Origin: Nonomuraea cavernae
GTDB taxonomy: Bacteria; Actinomycetota; Actinomycetes; Streptosporangiales; Streptosporangiaceae
Direction of reading: 5' to 3'
Length of the DNA stretch: 64,000 bases
NCBI RefSeq assembly: GCF_014646355.1
Contig: NZ_BMNH01000023.1
Location: 1-64,000, forward strand
In this document: piece by piece, positions 22,411 to 30,200 of the stretch
Layout: each line of letters starts with the position of its first letter
Position numbering within the stretch: the stretch's first letter is position 1
Program-made: the position numbers and the translations under genes
The notes under the pieces: model-generated
Told to the model about the DNA's origin: nothing
The model's input: the letters and a program-made list of their open reading frames with translations, nothing else
Databases searched by the model: none

Positions 22411-23667
22411 ATGGCGGACGGAACAGCCGGAGCCGGTCGGCTCAAGGACGCGGCGGAGCGGACAGGACAGGAAGCGGCGGGAAAGGCCGCCGAGCCGGCC
22501 AAGGGAGCCGCAGGGGCGGTCCAGGACATCGGCCAGGGGCTTGCCGGCTTGCCGACGGACCGGCTCAAGCAGGAGGTCCGGAACCTGCTGCGGGCGGCGG
22601 GCGAGCGGATGATCAACTCCGCCGGTGACCGGATCGCGGGTCTCACCGGCCGGTTGACCGACTATGCCGAGAGCGGTGGGAAGGGACTGGTCGGCGCGGT
22701 GGTCGATTCGGTGGCCGAGTCGGCGGGCGGCGGAGTGGCGGGCGGAGCCCTGAAGGGCGGACTCAAGGGCGGGCTCGCGGGCGGGATCAAGGGCGCGCTG
22801 AAGGGGCTGTTCAGCAAGGGCGGCAAGGGCGGCAAAGGCGGTAAGGGCGGCTTCGAGAAGGTCACCAACATCGTGGAGACGATCGACGTCGGCGCGTCCC
22901 GTCGCCTCGTCTACAACCAGTGGACCATGTTCCAGGATTTCCCGAGCTTCATGAAGAAGGTGGAGAACGTCAGTCAGGACTCCGACGAGGAGCTCACCTG
23001 GAAGGCGCAGGTCTTCTGGTCGCACCGGAACTGGAAGGCGCACATCGTCGAGCAGATCCCCGACCAGCGCATCATCTGGCGGTCCGAAGGAGCCAAGGGG
23101 TACGTCGACGGGGCGGTGACGTTCCACGAGGCCACGCCCGATCTCACCCGGATCCTGCTGGTGCTGGAGTACCACCCGCAGGGCCTGTTCGAGAAGACCG
23201 GAAACCTGTGGCGGGCGCAGGGGCGGCGGGCCCGCCTCGAACTCAAGCACTTCAGGCGGCACGTGATGTCGCACCTCCTGTTGCATCCGGACCAGGTGGG
23301 CGACGGCTGGCGTGGTGAGATCCGCGACGGCAAGGTCGTCAAGGACCACGAGACCGCGCTGCGGGAGGAGCAGGAGGCCGAGGGCCCGCAGGAGGAGCCC
23401 GAAGAGGGCCGGGAGCCCGAGGAAGCCGCTTCGGAGCGCGGTGGCGAGGAGGCGGCCGAGGAGGCGTACGAGGAGGAAGAGCCGGAACGGCCAGAGCCGG
23501 AAGAGGAAGAAGCCGAGGAGAAAGAGCCCCAAGAGGAAGAACGCGAGGAGGAGAAGGCCAAGGAAGGGGAGCCCGCGCGGCGGCGCGCAAGCGCGCGCCG
23601 CTCCGAGAGGGGAAGCGCCCGCCAGCGGGAACGCCCGGTCCGGCGGCGCAAACCCAGCACCGAGTAG
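22411..23667 (+). CDS. SRPBCC-domain gas vesicle accessory protein
   Basis: Protein of 418 aa opening the gas-vesicle operon. Residues 1-145 are Gly/Ala/Lys-rich, with a glycine-zipper-like part (GGALKGGLKGGLAGG) and GKGGKGGKGG. Residues ~150-305 form an SRPBCC/cyclase-like helix-grip domain (IVETIDVGASRRLVYNQWTM, FPSFMKKVENVSQDSDEELT, HEATPDLTRILLVLEYHP). The last ~100 residues are extremely Glu/Arg/Lys-rich, a disordered charged tail. Similar proteins recur in actinobacterial gas-vesicle loci (gvpY/gvpZ region); their role in assembly is unproved. An excellent AAGGAGGTGA site precedes ATG 22411. Confidence 0.85.
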   Translation: MADGTAGAGRLKDAAERTGQEAAGKAAEPAKGAAGAVQDIGQGLAGLPTDRLKQEVRNLLRAAGERMINSAGDRIAGLTGRLTDYAESGGKGLVGAVVDSVAESAGGGVAGGALKGGLKGGLAGGIKGALKGLFSKGGKGGKGGKGGFEKVTNIVETIDVGASRRLVYNQWTMFQDFPSFMKKVENVSQDSDEELTWKAQVFWSHRNWKAHIVEQIPDQRIIWRSEGAKGYVDGAVTFHEATPDLTRILLVLEYHPQGLFEKTGNLWRAQGRRARLELKHFRRHVMSHLLLHPDQVGDGWRGEIRDGKVVKDHETALREEQEAEGPQEEPEEGREPEEAASERGGEEAAEEAYEEEEPERPEPEEEEAEEKEPQEEEREEEKAKEGEPARRRASARRSERGSARQRERPVRRRKPSTE

Positions 23668-23714
23668 AACCCGGCCGAGAGAAGAGCCGGGCGATCGATC
23701 AGCAGGGATCCGAT

Positions 23715-24119
23715 ATGACCATGCAACCCGCGCATCGCGGCTCGGCGGCCGGCGGTGGCTCCGCCACGGGCCTGGCGGACGTCATCGACACCATTCTCGA
23801 CAAGGGCCTGGTCATCGACGCCTTCGTCCGTGTCTCGCTGGTCGGCATCGAGGTGCTGACGATCGACGCGCGGATCGTCGTGGCCAGCGTCGACACCTAC
23901 CTGCGTTTCGCGGAGGCGGTCAACCGGCTGGACCTTTCGGAGACGGGCGAGAAGGGGCTGCCGGAGCTCGTCAAGGACGTCAAGCAGGTCCGAGCCGTGG
24001 ACCAGGGCAAGGAGAAGCCGTTGGAGGCGGCCGGCGAGAGGCTGGAGGACCTCGTGGCCGATTCCTCCACCGAGCGTGAAGACAGGCCGCGCCGGGCGCA
24101 CCGGCGAGAGGAGGAGTGA
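23715..24119 (+). CDS. gvpA: gas vesicle structural protein GvpA
   Basis: Major wall protein of 134 aa. The core carries the GvpA signature LADVIDTILDKGLVIDAFVR, then VSLVGIEVLTIDARIVVASV and DTYLRFAEAVNRL. It is longer than the ~70-aa archetype because of a charged C-terminal extension (about 60 residues ending RRAHRREEE), as in several actinobacterial copies. Monomers polymerise into the ribbed, gas-permeable shell. ATG 23715 and ATG 23721 are both possible, and the ribosome site is weak. A second and third GvpA-family protein (GvpJ, GvpS) follow in the operon. Confidence 0.93.
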   Translation: MTMQPAHRGSAAGGGSATGLADVIDTILDKGLVIDAFVRVSLVGIEVLTIDARIVVASVDTYLRFAEAVNRLDLSETGEKGLPELVKDVKQVRAVDQGKEKPLEAAGERLEDLVADSSTEREDRPRRAHRREEE

Positions 24120-24120
24120 G

Positions 24121-24930
24121 GTGTCTCGACGCATGCGATCCACCGAAACCCAGGAGGCCGAGGCCGAGGCCGACGCCGGCGGTAACGGCGTCGGGTCCTA
24201 CGTGTACGGGATCGTGCCCGGCGATGTGGAGGTCACCCCCGGCACCAAGGGGGTGGGAGACCCGCCCGGCCAGGTCGAGCTGCTGACCTACGGCGAGATC
24301 GGCGCCCTGGTGAGCGACGTGCCGGTGGACCGCCCGCTGGGCAGGCCGAAGGATCTCCAGAGGCACGCGGAGCTGCTGGACGACACCGCGGCCGAGGTGC
24401 CCGTGCTGCCGCTGAGGTTCGGCGCGGTGCTCACCAGCCCTGAAGCGGTGGTCGAGGAACTGCTGACCCCCTACCACGACGAGTTCCGCGACGCCCTGGA
24501 GGAGCTGGAGGGACGGGCGGAGTACGTGATCAAGGCCAGGTACGTCGAGCGGGCGATCCTGCTGGAGGTCCTCGACGAGAACAAGGAGGCGGCCCGGCTC
24601 AGGAAGGACATCCACGGCCGTCCCGAGGAGCTGACGCGGAACGCCCGGATGCGGCTCGGCGAGATCATCGAACAGACGATCGCGGCCAAGCGCGAGCTGG
24701 ACACCGACACCCTGCTCGACGAGATCGAGAACCTGAGTGAGGCGGTGGTCATCCGCGAACCCACGCATGAGCGAGACGCCGCGCACATTGCCCTGCTGAT
24801 GGAGAGCGACCGCCGGGCCGAGCTCGAACAGGTTCTGGACGAGCTGCGCGACGAATGGGCGGGACGCGTCGAGATCCGTCTCCTCGGCCCGCTGGCCCCG
24901 TACGACTTCGTGGGCACCACCGCGGAGTGA
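24121..24930 (+). CDS. gvpF: gas vesicle protein GvpF (GvpL/GvpF family)
   Basis: Protein of 269 aa in the GvpL/F family: SYVYGIVPGDVEVTPGTKGV at the start of the domain, then QHAELL-like RHAELLDDTAAEVPVLPLRFGAV (conserved VLPLRFG), GRAEYVIKARYVERAILLEVL, and the end RLLGPLAPYDF, the diagnostic LxGPxxPYxF. It is a minor shell or assembly protein that interacts with GvpA during nucleation. The GTG start at 24121 sits two bases after the gvpA stop with AGGAGG inside the gvpA end; ATG 24133 is the alternative. The N-terminal ~20 residues are acidic. Confidence 0.93.
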   Translation: MSRRMRSTETQEAEAEADAGGNGVGSYVYGIVPGDVEVTPGTKGVGDPPGQVELLTYGEIGALVSDVPVDRPLGRPKDLQRHAELLDDTAAEVPVLPLRFGAVLTSPEAVVEELLTPYHDEFRDALEELEGRAEYVIKARYVERAILLEVLDENKEAARLRKDIHGRPEELTRNARMRLGEIIEQTIAAKRELDTDTLLDEIENLSEAVVIREPTHERDAAHIALLMESDRRAELEQVLDELRDEWAGRVEIRLLGPLAPYDFVGTTAE

Positions 24931-24959
24931 AGGGTGACGAGCGGGAGGAGTGAGATCTG

Positions 24960-25184
24960 ATGGGATTGGGGACGCTGCTCTTTGGCTGGCCGCTCGCGCC
25001 GGTCTACGGAGTCATCAAGCTGGGTGAGCTCCTACGTGACCAGGTCGAACGCGAGCTCCACGACCCGGCGGTGGTTCGGCGCCGCCTGGAGGAGGTGGAG
25101 GAGGCCAGGGCCGCCGGCCGGATCTCCGAGGAGGAGGAGAGCCGGGCGGTGGACGAGATTCTGCGGAGGATGCTCGGTCAGTGA
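24960..25184 (+). CDS. gvpG: gas vesicle protein GvpG
   Basis: Small protein of 74 aa with the family pattern FGWPLAPVYGVIKLGELL at the N terminus, then RDQVERELHDPAVVRRRLEE and a charged helix EEEESRAVDEILRRML. Length and order (after gvpF) match actinobacterial gvpG. It is an accessory assembly protein, possibly peripheral, and predicted coiled coil. GGAGGAG ribosome site upstream. Confidence 0.92.
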   Translation: MGLGTLLFGWPLAPVYGVIKLGELLRDQVERELHDPAVVRRRLEEVEEARAAGRISEEEESRAVDEILRRMLGQ

Positions 25185-25227
25185 GGCATCAGGCGGTGCC
25201 GCGCTCGGGGGAAGCGGGGGTGATTTC

Positions 25228-25590
25228 ATGCCTGTCAGGCATGGAACCAAGCACGAGGACCATGTCAAGGAAGAGGACGTCGAGGAAGAGGACGGCGGGG
25301 AGCCGCGAGAGAGGTCGCGGGAGCTGTCGGCCGCCGACGCAGGCACGGTCGGGTTGCGGCAGATCAGCGAGCTGACCGGCAAGGACGCCGAGGGAGTCAC
25401 CCGCGTCGAGCCGACCGACGACGGATGGCTGGTCGGCGTGGAGATCGTCGAAGACCGCCGGATCCCGTCGTCCGGCGACACCCTCGCCCTGTACGAGGCC
25501 GACTTCGACATGGAGGGCTACCTGCTCTCCTACCGCCGGGTGCGCCGCTACAAGCGGGGGAGCGCCGACGTCGGCGAGGGCGCCCAGTGA
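25228..25590 (+). CDS. gvpO: gas vesicle protein GvpO
   Basis: Protein of 120 aa. A highly charged N-terminal 35 residues (HEDHVKEEDVEEEDGGEPRE) precede the GvpO domain: QISELTGKDAEGVTRVEPTD, then GWLVGVEIVEDRRIPSSGDT and YLLSYRRVRRYKR at the end. GvpO is required for gas-vesicle formation in haloarchaea and is a standard actinobacterial component. In the Streptomyces arrangement gvpO comes first; here it is internal, between gvpG and gvpJ. The stop overlaps the GTG start of the next gene by four bases. Confidence 0.92.
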   Translation: MPVRHGTKHEDHVKEEDVEEEDGGEPRERSRELSAADAGTVGLRQISELTGKDAEGVTRVEPTDDGWLVGVEIVEDRRIPSSGDTLALYEADFDMEGYLLSYRRVRRYKRGSADVGEGAQ

Positions 25591-25988
25591 GCGCGCCGGC
25601 GAGGTCGAGCCCCTACCTGCGTCAGTCCTCCATTCCGGGCACTCCCGGCGGGCGCGAGTCGGCCAACCTCGGAGACATCCTGGAACGCGTGCTCGACCGG
25701 GGCGTGGTGATCGCGGGAGACATCCGGGTCAACCTGCTCGACATCGAGCTGCTGACGATCAAGCTGCGCCTGCTGATCGCCTCGGTCGACACGGCCCGCG
25801 AGATGGGCATCGACTGGTGGGAGCACGATCCGTGGCTCACCGGCGGCCACCGCGAGCTGGCCGACGAGAACCGCAGGCTGCGCCGGCGGCTCACGGCGCT
25901 GGAGGAGACACTGGCCCTGCGCGGCGGGGAGGGCCGGGGCGGGCGGGTCCGCGAGCGCTCGCCCGAGGTGGCCGAGCATGCCGAGTGA
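25587..25988 (+). CDS. gvpJ: gas vesicle protein GvpJ (GvpA family)
   Basis: GvpA-family protein of 133 aa: NLGDILERVLDRGVVIAGDI, then RVNLLDIELLTIKLRLLIAS and VDTAREMGIDWW. The A-to-G change (VIAGDIRV for VIDAWVRV) and the DWWEHDPWL extension are typical of GvpJ, thought to form the conical tips or nucleus rather than the cylinder wall. C-terminal residues ~95-120 look like a short coiled coil (ELADENRRLRRRLTALEETL). The GTG start overlaps the gvpO stop. Confidence 0.9.
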   Translation: MSAPARSSPYLRQSSIPGTPGGRESANLGDILERVLDRGVVIAGDIRVNLLDIELLTIKLRLLIASVDTAREMGIDWWEHDPWLTGGHRELADENRRLRRRLTALEETLALRGGEGRGGRVRERSPEVAEHAE

Positions 25989-26763
25989 CGAGGGCGTCTA
26001 CCTCTACGCGGTCACGCGCGCCGAGGAGCACGCCTGCCCGGAGGGCCTGACCGGCGTGTCCGGCCTGCCCGTGCGGTCGCTCGCGCATCGGGGTCTCGCC
26101 GCTCTCTACAGCCTGGTCTCGCTGGACGAGTTCGGCGAGGAGCGGCTGCGGCGCTCGATGGAGGATTTGTCCTGGCTGGAGGAGACGGCGCGCGGCCACC
26201 ACCGGGTGGTGGAGGCCGTAGCACGGGTGCTTCCCACGGCCCCGGCCCGGCTCGTGACGGTCTACCGTCTCGAACAACAGCTCCGCGACCTGCTCGACGA
26301 GCGGCATGACGGCTTCGTCGCGGTGCTCTCCCATGTCGCGGGCCGGTCCGAGTGGGCGGTGAAGGCGTACGCCGAGCCGTACGAGAGCGCGCCGGCCGAC
26401 GAGAGCGGCCCGGAGGACGACCGGCCGGGGCTCGCCTACCTGAAGCGCCGCCGGGCGGGCCTGCACGGCCGGGAGGCGGCGTGGCGCCGGGCCGCGACAC
26501 GGGCCGAGTTCGTGCACGAGGTCCTGATGTCCGTCGCCGTGGAGGGCCGGCTCCATCGCGCCCAGGATCCTCAGCTGTCCGGCAGGGAGGAGCTGATGGT
26601 GCTCAACGGCGCCTACCTGGTGGACGAGGATCGCGCCGACGAGTTCGCCCGCGTGCTCGGCGACCTCGACGGCGATGGAGTCACCGTGGAGCTGGTCGGC
26701 CCCTGGGCGCCCTACTCGTTCGCGGTTCTGGAGGGTGAGGCGGCGCGCGGTGCCGCTCCCTGA
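25978..26763 (+). CDS. gvpL: gas vesicle protein GvpL (GvpL/GvpF family)
   Basis: Second GvpL/F paralogue, 261 aa: GVYLYAVTRAEEHACPEGLT, then GHHRVVEAVARVLPTAPARL, SEWAVKAYAEPYE, and the family end VELVGPWAPYSFAVLE. Compared with GvpF the central VLPLRFG is changed to the divergent APARLVTVYR. It overlaps the gvpJ end by eleven bases and its own end overlaps the gvpS start, indicating tight translational coupling. Thought to act as an assembly platform for other Gvp proteins. Confidence 0.91.
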   Translation: MPSDEGVYLYAVTRAEEHACPEGLTGVSGLPVRSLAHRGLAALYSLVSLDEFGEERLRRSMEDLSWLEETARGHHRVVEAVARVLPTAPARLVTVYRLEQQLRDLLDERHDGFVAVLSHVAGRSEWAVKAYAEPYESAPADESGPEDDRPGLAYLKRRRAGLHGREAAWRRAATRAEFVHEVLMSVAVEGRLHRAQDPQLSGREELMVLNGAYLVDEDRADEFARVLGDLDGDGVTVELVGPWAPYSFAVLEGEAARGAAP

Positions 26764-26992
26764 GCCGCGCGGCGAGCGGCTCGCCGCGCAGGGCCGCCTG
26801 CCGGTCGAACGGGTGGCGCTCGTCGACCTGCTGGACCGCATGCTGGCGTGCGGGGTGGTCGTCGCGGGCGATGTCGTCCTGTCCATTTCCGGCATCGACC
26901 TGGTACGGATCTCGCTGCGCGCGCTGCTCGTATCCGTACGGGAGGCCGACGCGATCGACGGAGGGATGCGCCATGACGGCGTCGAGGAGTGA
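26750..26992 (+). CDS. gvpS: gas vesicle protein GvpS/GvpM-like (GvpA family)
   Basis: Short GvpA-family protein of about 80 aa: VALVDLLDRMLACGVVVAGD, then VVLSISGIDLVRISLRALLV and SVREADAIDGG. The core retains the helix-strand-strand-helix layout of GvpA but has no extension. GTG 26750 is preferred because a GAGG lies nine bases upstream; GTG 26735 is possible. It overlaps gvpL by 14 bases and gvpK by 20. Probably a minor shell or nucleation subunit. Confidence 0.87.
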   Translation: MPLPEPRGERLAAQGRLPVERVALVDLLDRMLACGVVVAGDVVLSISGIDLVRISLRALLVSVREADAIDGGMRHDGVEE

Positions 26993-27308
26993 CCCGCGCG
27001 GCTTGAAGCCGGGCGAGTGGCGGCTGGAGACCGACGCCGACTCCGTGCAGCGCGATCTCAGCCGCCTCGTGCTCACCCTCCTGGAGCTCGTCCGCCAGTT
27101 GGTGGAGCGCCAGTGCGTGCGCCGGATGGACCAGGGCGACCTGAGCTCCGAGCAGCTCGAAGCGGTCGGCTTGACCCTGATGCGGCTGGAGGAGGCCATG
27201 ACGGAGTTGTGCGAGCGGTTCGAGCTGTCGCCGTCGGACCTCAACCTCGACCTCGGACCGCTCGGCACCCTCCTCCCGGCCGCCGATCAGCCGCCGGCGG
27301 CCTGGTAG
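26973..27308 (+). CDS. gvpK: gas vesicle protein GvpK
   Basis: Protein of 111 aa with the GvpK signature: LETDADSVQRDLSRLVLTLL, then ELVRQLVERQCVRRMDQGDL, EAVGLTLMRLEEAMTELCER and the end DLNLDLGPLGTLL. It is an essential accessory protein in characterised clusters and ends the operon here, as in Streptomyces. The ATG lies inside the end of gvpS. Its last 22 bases overlap the end of the convergent DHFR-like gene. Confidence 0.93.
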   Translation: MTASRSDPRGLKPGEWRLETDADSVQRDLSRLVLTLLELVRQLVERQCVRRMDQGDLSSEQLEAVGLTLMRLEEAMTELCERFELSPSDLNLDLGPLGTLLPAADQPPAAW

Positions 27309-27877
27309 GTGGCGATCAGCACGCCGGTGGTCGTGGGCTTGCAGTCGGTCAGCTCGAACGCGGCCGGAGCCAGGCCCGAGTCGAACAACCGGCGCCCCGA
27401 GCCGAGCACCAGCGGGTGGATCAGCAGCACGTACCGGTCGATCAGGTCATGTCGCATCAGCGACCGGATCAGCTCGCCGCTGCCCAGGATGACGAGGTCG
27501 TCGCCCGGTTCCTCCTTGAGCCGGGCCACGGCCTCCTCCGCGTCGCCCTTGAGCAGCGTGGAGTTGACCCACGGCAGCGGCTCGCTCAGCGTCCGCGACG
27601 CCACGTACTTGCGCATCCGGTTGAGCACCGCGGTGAAGGGGTTGGGCTCTGGCTGGTGGGGCCAGACGGCGGCGAAGTCCTCGTACGTCCGCCGCCCGAA
27701 CAGCAGGGCGCCCGATCGGGACATGCCCTCGCCCGCGGCCTGCCCCATGACCGGGTCGTTGTAGCGCTGAGCCCAGCCGCCGTGCCCGAACCCGCCGCGC
27801 CGGTCCTCGTCGGGCCGTCCCGGCGCCTGCATGACGCCGTCCAGGGTGACGCTGTTGAACACGGTGATCTCACGCAT
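27287..27877 (-). CDS. dihydrofolate reductase-like protein (RibD C-terminal type)
   Basis: Protein of 196 aa of the DHFR/RibD-C superfamily. It opens MREITVFNSVTLDGVMQAPG and has GALLFGRRTYEDFAAVW (NADPH-site FGRRTYE), DDLVILGSGELIRSL and YVLLIHPLVLGSGRRLF. Such stand-alone actinobacterial paralogues are not true folate enzymes; many are uncharacterised reductases. AAGGAT lies six bases from ATG 27877. Tail-to-tail overlap with gvpK means neither gene has its own terminator between them. Confidence 0.9.
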   Translation of the reverse strand: MREITVFNSVTLDGVMQAPGRPDEDRRGGFGHGGWAQRYNDPVMGQAAGEGMSRSGALLFGRRTYEDFAAVWPHQPEPNPFTAVLNRMRKYVASRTLSEPLPWVNSTLLKGDAEEAVARLKEEPGDDLVILGSGELIRSLMRHDLIDRYVLLIHPLVLGSGRRLFDSGLAPAAFELTDCKPTTTGVLIATYQAAGG

Positions 27878-27993
27878 GATCGAAATCCTTGTCTCTCTCT
27901 CAGGGCCGCCCGCCGAGGGGCGCTCACCCTCTGTACGAACGGACCCCGTCCGGATCGACACGGGATGCGCGGATTCGTTTAGGGTTTCGTGCC

Positions 27994-28800
27994 ATGAACG
28001 AGCAGTGGCAGGAGGTCGGTGACCGGGTCTACGTCCGCCGGCACGAGTCGTTCGACATGAACGTCGGCCTGGTCGTGGGCGACGGGCACTGCCTGGTGGT
28101 CGACACCCGCATGTCCCATCGCGAGGCCGCCGATCTGATCGAGGCCATCAGGCGGATCACCAGCAGCCCCTGGACGGTCGTCAACACCCATTCCCACTTC
28201 GACCACTTCTTCGGCAACGCGCTGTTCCGCCCCGCCGAGATCTGGGGCCACGTCAGGTGCGTCGAGGAGATCGAGCTGTACGGCGAGCGGCAGCGGGCCG
28301 ACGTGCTCGGCTTCCTGCCGGCGGACCGGCATGCTGAGGTGCGGGAGGTCGAGATCGTGCCACCTGACCACACCTTCGCAACCGGGGCCACGCTCGACAT
28401 CGGCGGCCGCGTCGTCCAGCTGCGCCATTTCGGGCTCGGCCACAGCAGCAACGACGTCGTCACGCAGGTGCCCGACGCCGGCGTGGTGTTCGCCGGTGAC
28501 CTGGTCGAGGAGGGGGCGCCGCCGGCGTTCGGCGACTCCTACCCGCTCGACTGGCCCGGCACGACCGCCGCGATGCTGGCCGAGCTGCCCGACCGGGTGA
28601 TCGTGCCGGGCCACGGCGCGGTGGTCGACCGGGCGTTCGTGGAGAGCCAGCACGCCGATCTCGTGGCTGCGGCCGAGCTGGCCAGGCGGGCCCACGTGGA
28701 GGGGCTGCGCGACCTGATCGGCCGCTTCCCCTACCCCGAGGGCGTCACCCGCAAGCTCATCGAGCGCGCCTTCCTGCAGCTCGACGCCCTCCCCGCCTGA
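27994..28800 (+). CDS. metallo-beta-lactamase fold hydrolase
   Basis: Protein of 268 aa with the binuclear-metal MBL motif THSHFDHFFGN (HxHxDH), a downstream His in GLGHSSNDVV, the bridging Asp in VFAGDLVEE, and final His in VIVPGHGAVVD. It belongs to the broad SoxH/quinoprotein-relay-like group of thioesterases and lactonases rather than true beta-lactamases. There is no signal peptide. The stop codon lies inside the first unit of a tandem-repeat array. Confidence 0.9.
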   Translation: MNEQWQEVGDRVYVRRHESFDMNVGLVVGDGHCLVVDTRMSHREAADLIEAIRRITSSPWTVVNTHSHFDHFFGNALFRPAEIWGHVRCVEEIELYGERQRADVLGFLPADRHAEVREVEIVPPDHTFATGATLDIGGRVVQLRHFGLGHSSNDVVTQVPDAGVVFAGDLVEEGAPPAFGDSYPLDWPGTTAAMLAELPDRVIVPGHGAVVDRAFVESQHADLVAAAELARRAHVEGLRDLIGRFPYPEGVTRKLIERAFLQLDALPA

Positions 28801-28889
28801 TCGAACGCCAAAGGCCTGATCGAACGCGAAAGACCTGACTGAACGCGAAAGGCCTGATTGAACGCGAAAGGCCTGATTGAACGCGAAAG
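28795..28889. repeat. five tandem copies of a 19-bp unit
   Basis: The unit GCCTGATTGAACGCGAAAG is repeated head to tail at 28795, 28814, 28833, 28852 and 28871. Copies 4 and 5 are identical and earlier ones differ at 1-3 positions. The first copy includes the MBL stop codon, and the last runs into the terminator hairpin. It is a minisatellite-like expansion with no spacers. Confidence 0.95.
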
Positions 28890-28919
28890 TGCGCCCCCGC
28901 GACGCGGAGGCGCACTTTC
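28885..28919. terminator. bidirectional terminator
   Basis: GAAAGTGCGCC at 28885-28895 pairs perfectly with GGCGCACTTTC at 28909-28919 (11 bp, 13-base loop with further GC pairing). It lies between two convergent genes (MBL hydrolase ending 28800 and the helical membrane protein ending 28929) and carries A and T flanks on the proper sides for both directions. Confidence 0.85.
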
Positions 28920-28928
28920 ACTCGCGGA

Positions 28929-29429
28929 TCAAGGCATCTTGCGGGATGCCTCTTCCGCCTTGTCGGTCACCTTGGAGGTGGCCTGCTCCGCGGAGCCGGC
29001 GGTTCGGTCCGCCTTCTCGCTGACCCAGCGCGAAGCGTCCGAGGCGGATTCCTTCATGTGCTCCGTCCACTGCTGTGCATTGCGACGGTAGAACATGTAA
29101 CCCATCGCGCCCAGCGCCACCCCGGTCATCAGGACCATGACCGGCCAGCGCCGCGACTTCGCGTAGCTGGGGTCGATCTTGTGCGCCGCCGTGGTCAGCA
29201 GGGAGCTGACCTTGGGAGCGAACTGGTCCTCTACCCGGTGCGCGGCATCTTCGAGCCTGGGCGCGGCCCAGTAGCGGGCTTCCTCGATGCGCTGGGCGGT
29301 GGCCATCTTGGCCTGGTCCGCCATAGGCGCCATGCGTTGGCCGGTCTGTACGGCCTGGGCCTTCATTCGGCCTACCCACGTGGCGGGAACCTCTATGACC
29401 ACGTGGCGTTTTCTCAGTGTCAGGGACAC
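28929..29429 (-). CDS. helical membrane-anchored protein (DUF5324-like by position)
   Basis: Protein of 166 aa with one membrane segment (VMVLMTGVALGAMGYMFYRR) at about residues 105-124. The soluble part before it is helical and charged (AKMATAQRIEEARYWAAPRL, EDAAHRVEDQFAPKVSSLL), and the tail is amphipathic (DASRWVSEKADRTAGSAEQA). Streptomyces has a DUF5324 protein of similar character near crgA and cyclophilin, so this is probably its counterpart; function unknown. GTG 29429 has GGGGAGG five bases upstream. Confidence 0.75.
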   Translation of the reverse strand: MSLTLRKRHVVIEVPATWVGRMKAQAVQTGQRMAPMADQAKMATAQRIEEARYWAAPRLEDAAHRVEDQFAPKVSSLLTTAAHKIDPSYAKSRRWPVMVLMTGVALGAMGYMFYRRNAQQWTEHMKESASDASRWVSEKADRTAGSAEQATSKVTDKAEEASRKMP

Positions 29430-29587
29430 AACAACCTCCCCTGTCGGTGGGGCCCCGCAGCCTGACCTGCCCTGTACGAAGCGGCTCAATCATGGCCGGC
29501 CGTGGGAGGATGACTCAGAAGGCCATCCGGTCATAGACATCCAAACACCACAAACCAACGCTATGCATAGAGGAGGGCAGCTGTCTC

Positions 29588-30124
29588 GTGGCTGAGAAGC
29601 TGATCGCAAACCTGCAGACAAATCGTGGCAACATCAAGGCCGAGCTCTTCCCTAATCAAGCTCCCAAGACAGTGCGAAACTTCGTCGAGCTTGCCGAGGG
29701 CAGCCGTGAGTGGACCCACCCGGGCACCGGCGAGAAGAGCTCCGACCGCTACTACGACGGCACCATCTTCCACCGGGTGATCCCCGGGTTCATGATCCAG
29801 GGCGGTGACCCGCTCGGTCAGGGCATCGGTGGCCCCGGATACGAGTTCGACGACGAGATCCATCCCGATCTCTACTTCAACCGGCCCTACCTGCTGGCCA
29901 TGGCCAACGCGGGCATCCGCTTCGGCAAGGGCACCAACGGGTCACAGTTCTTCATCACGGTCGTGCCGACGCCGCATCTCAACGGCAAGCACAGCATCTT
30001 CGGTGAGGTCATCGAGGGCAAGGACGTCGTCGACGCGATCGCCAAGACCCGCACCGGCCGCAACGACCGGCCGCTCGAGGACGTCGTGATCGAGTCGGTC
30101 ACCATCGACCGCGTCCAGGGCTGA
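29588..30124 (+). CDS. ppiA: peptidyl-prolyl cis-trans isomerase (cyclophilin)
   Basis: Cytoplasmic cyclophilin of 178 aa that catalyses proline isomerisation. Active-site segments are present: TIFHRVIPGFMIQGGDPLGQ (FHRxIxxFMxQGGD), NAGIRFGKGTNGSQFFITV and HLNGKHSIFGEVIEGKDV. No signal peptide. The GTG start has AGGAGG about eleven bases away. It has the same position as ppiA near the replication origin in mycobacteria and streptomycetes, next to rhomboid and crgA. Confidence 0.95.
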   Translation: MAEKLIANLQTNRGNIKAELFPNQAPKTVRNFVELAEGSREWTHPGTGEKSSDRYYDGTIFHRVIPGFMIQGGDPLGQGIGGPGYEFDDEIHPDLYFNRPYLLAMANAGIRFGKGTNGSQFFITVVPTPHLNGKHSIFGEVIEGKDVVDAIAKTRTGRNDRPLEDVVIESVTIDRVQG

Positions 30125-30200
30125 GGGGAGCTGACTGGGCGGCCGGGCCGGGGGATTCGCCGCACACGCGGCACCCTCCGGCAGGCCATAGGCTGCGGTC

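Noticed and set aside
27994..28800. MBL-fold protein as a beta-lactamase resistance gene
   Set aside because: Belongs to the general hydrolase/thioesterase MBL group; no signal peptide and no lactamase-specific features.
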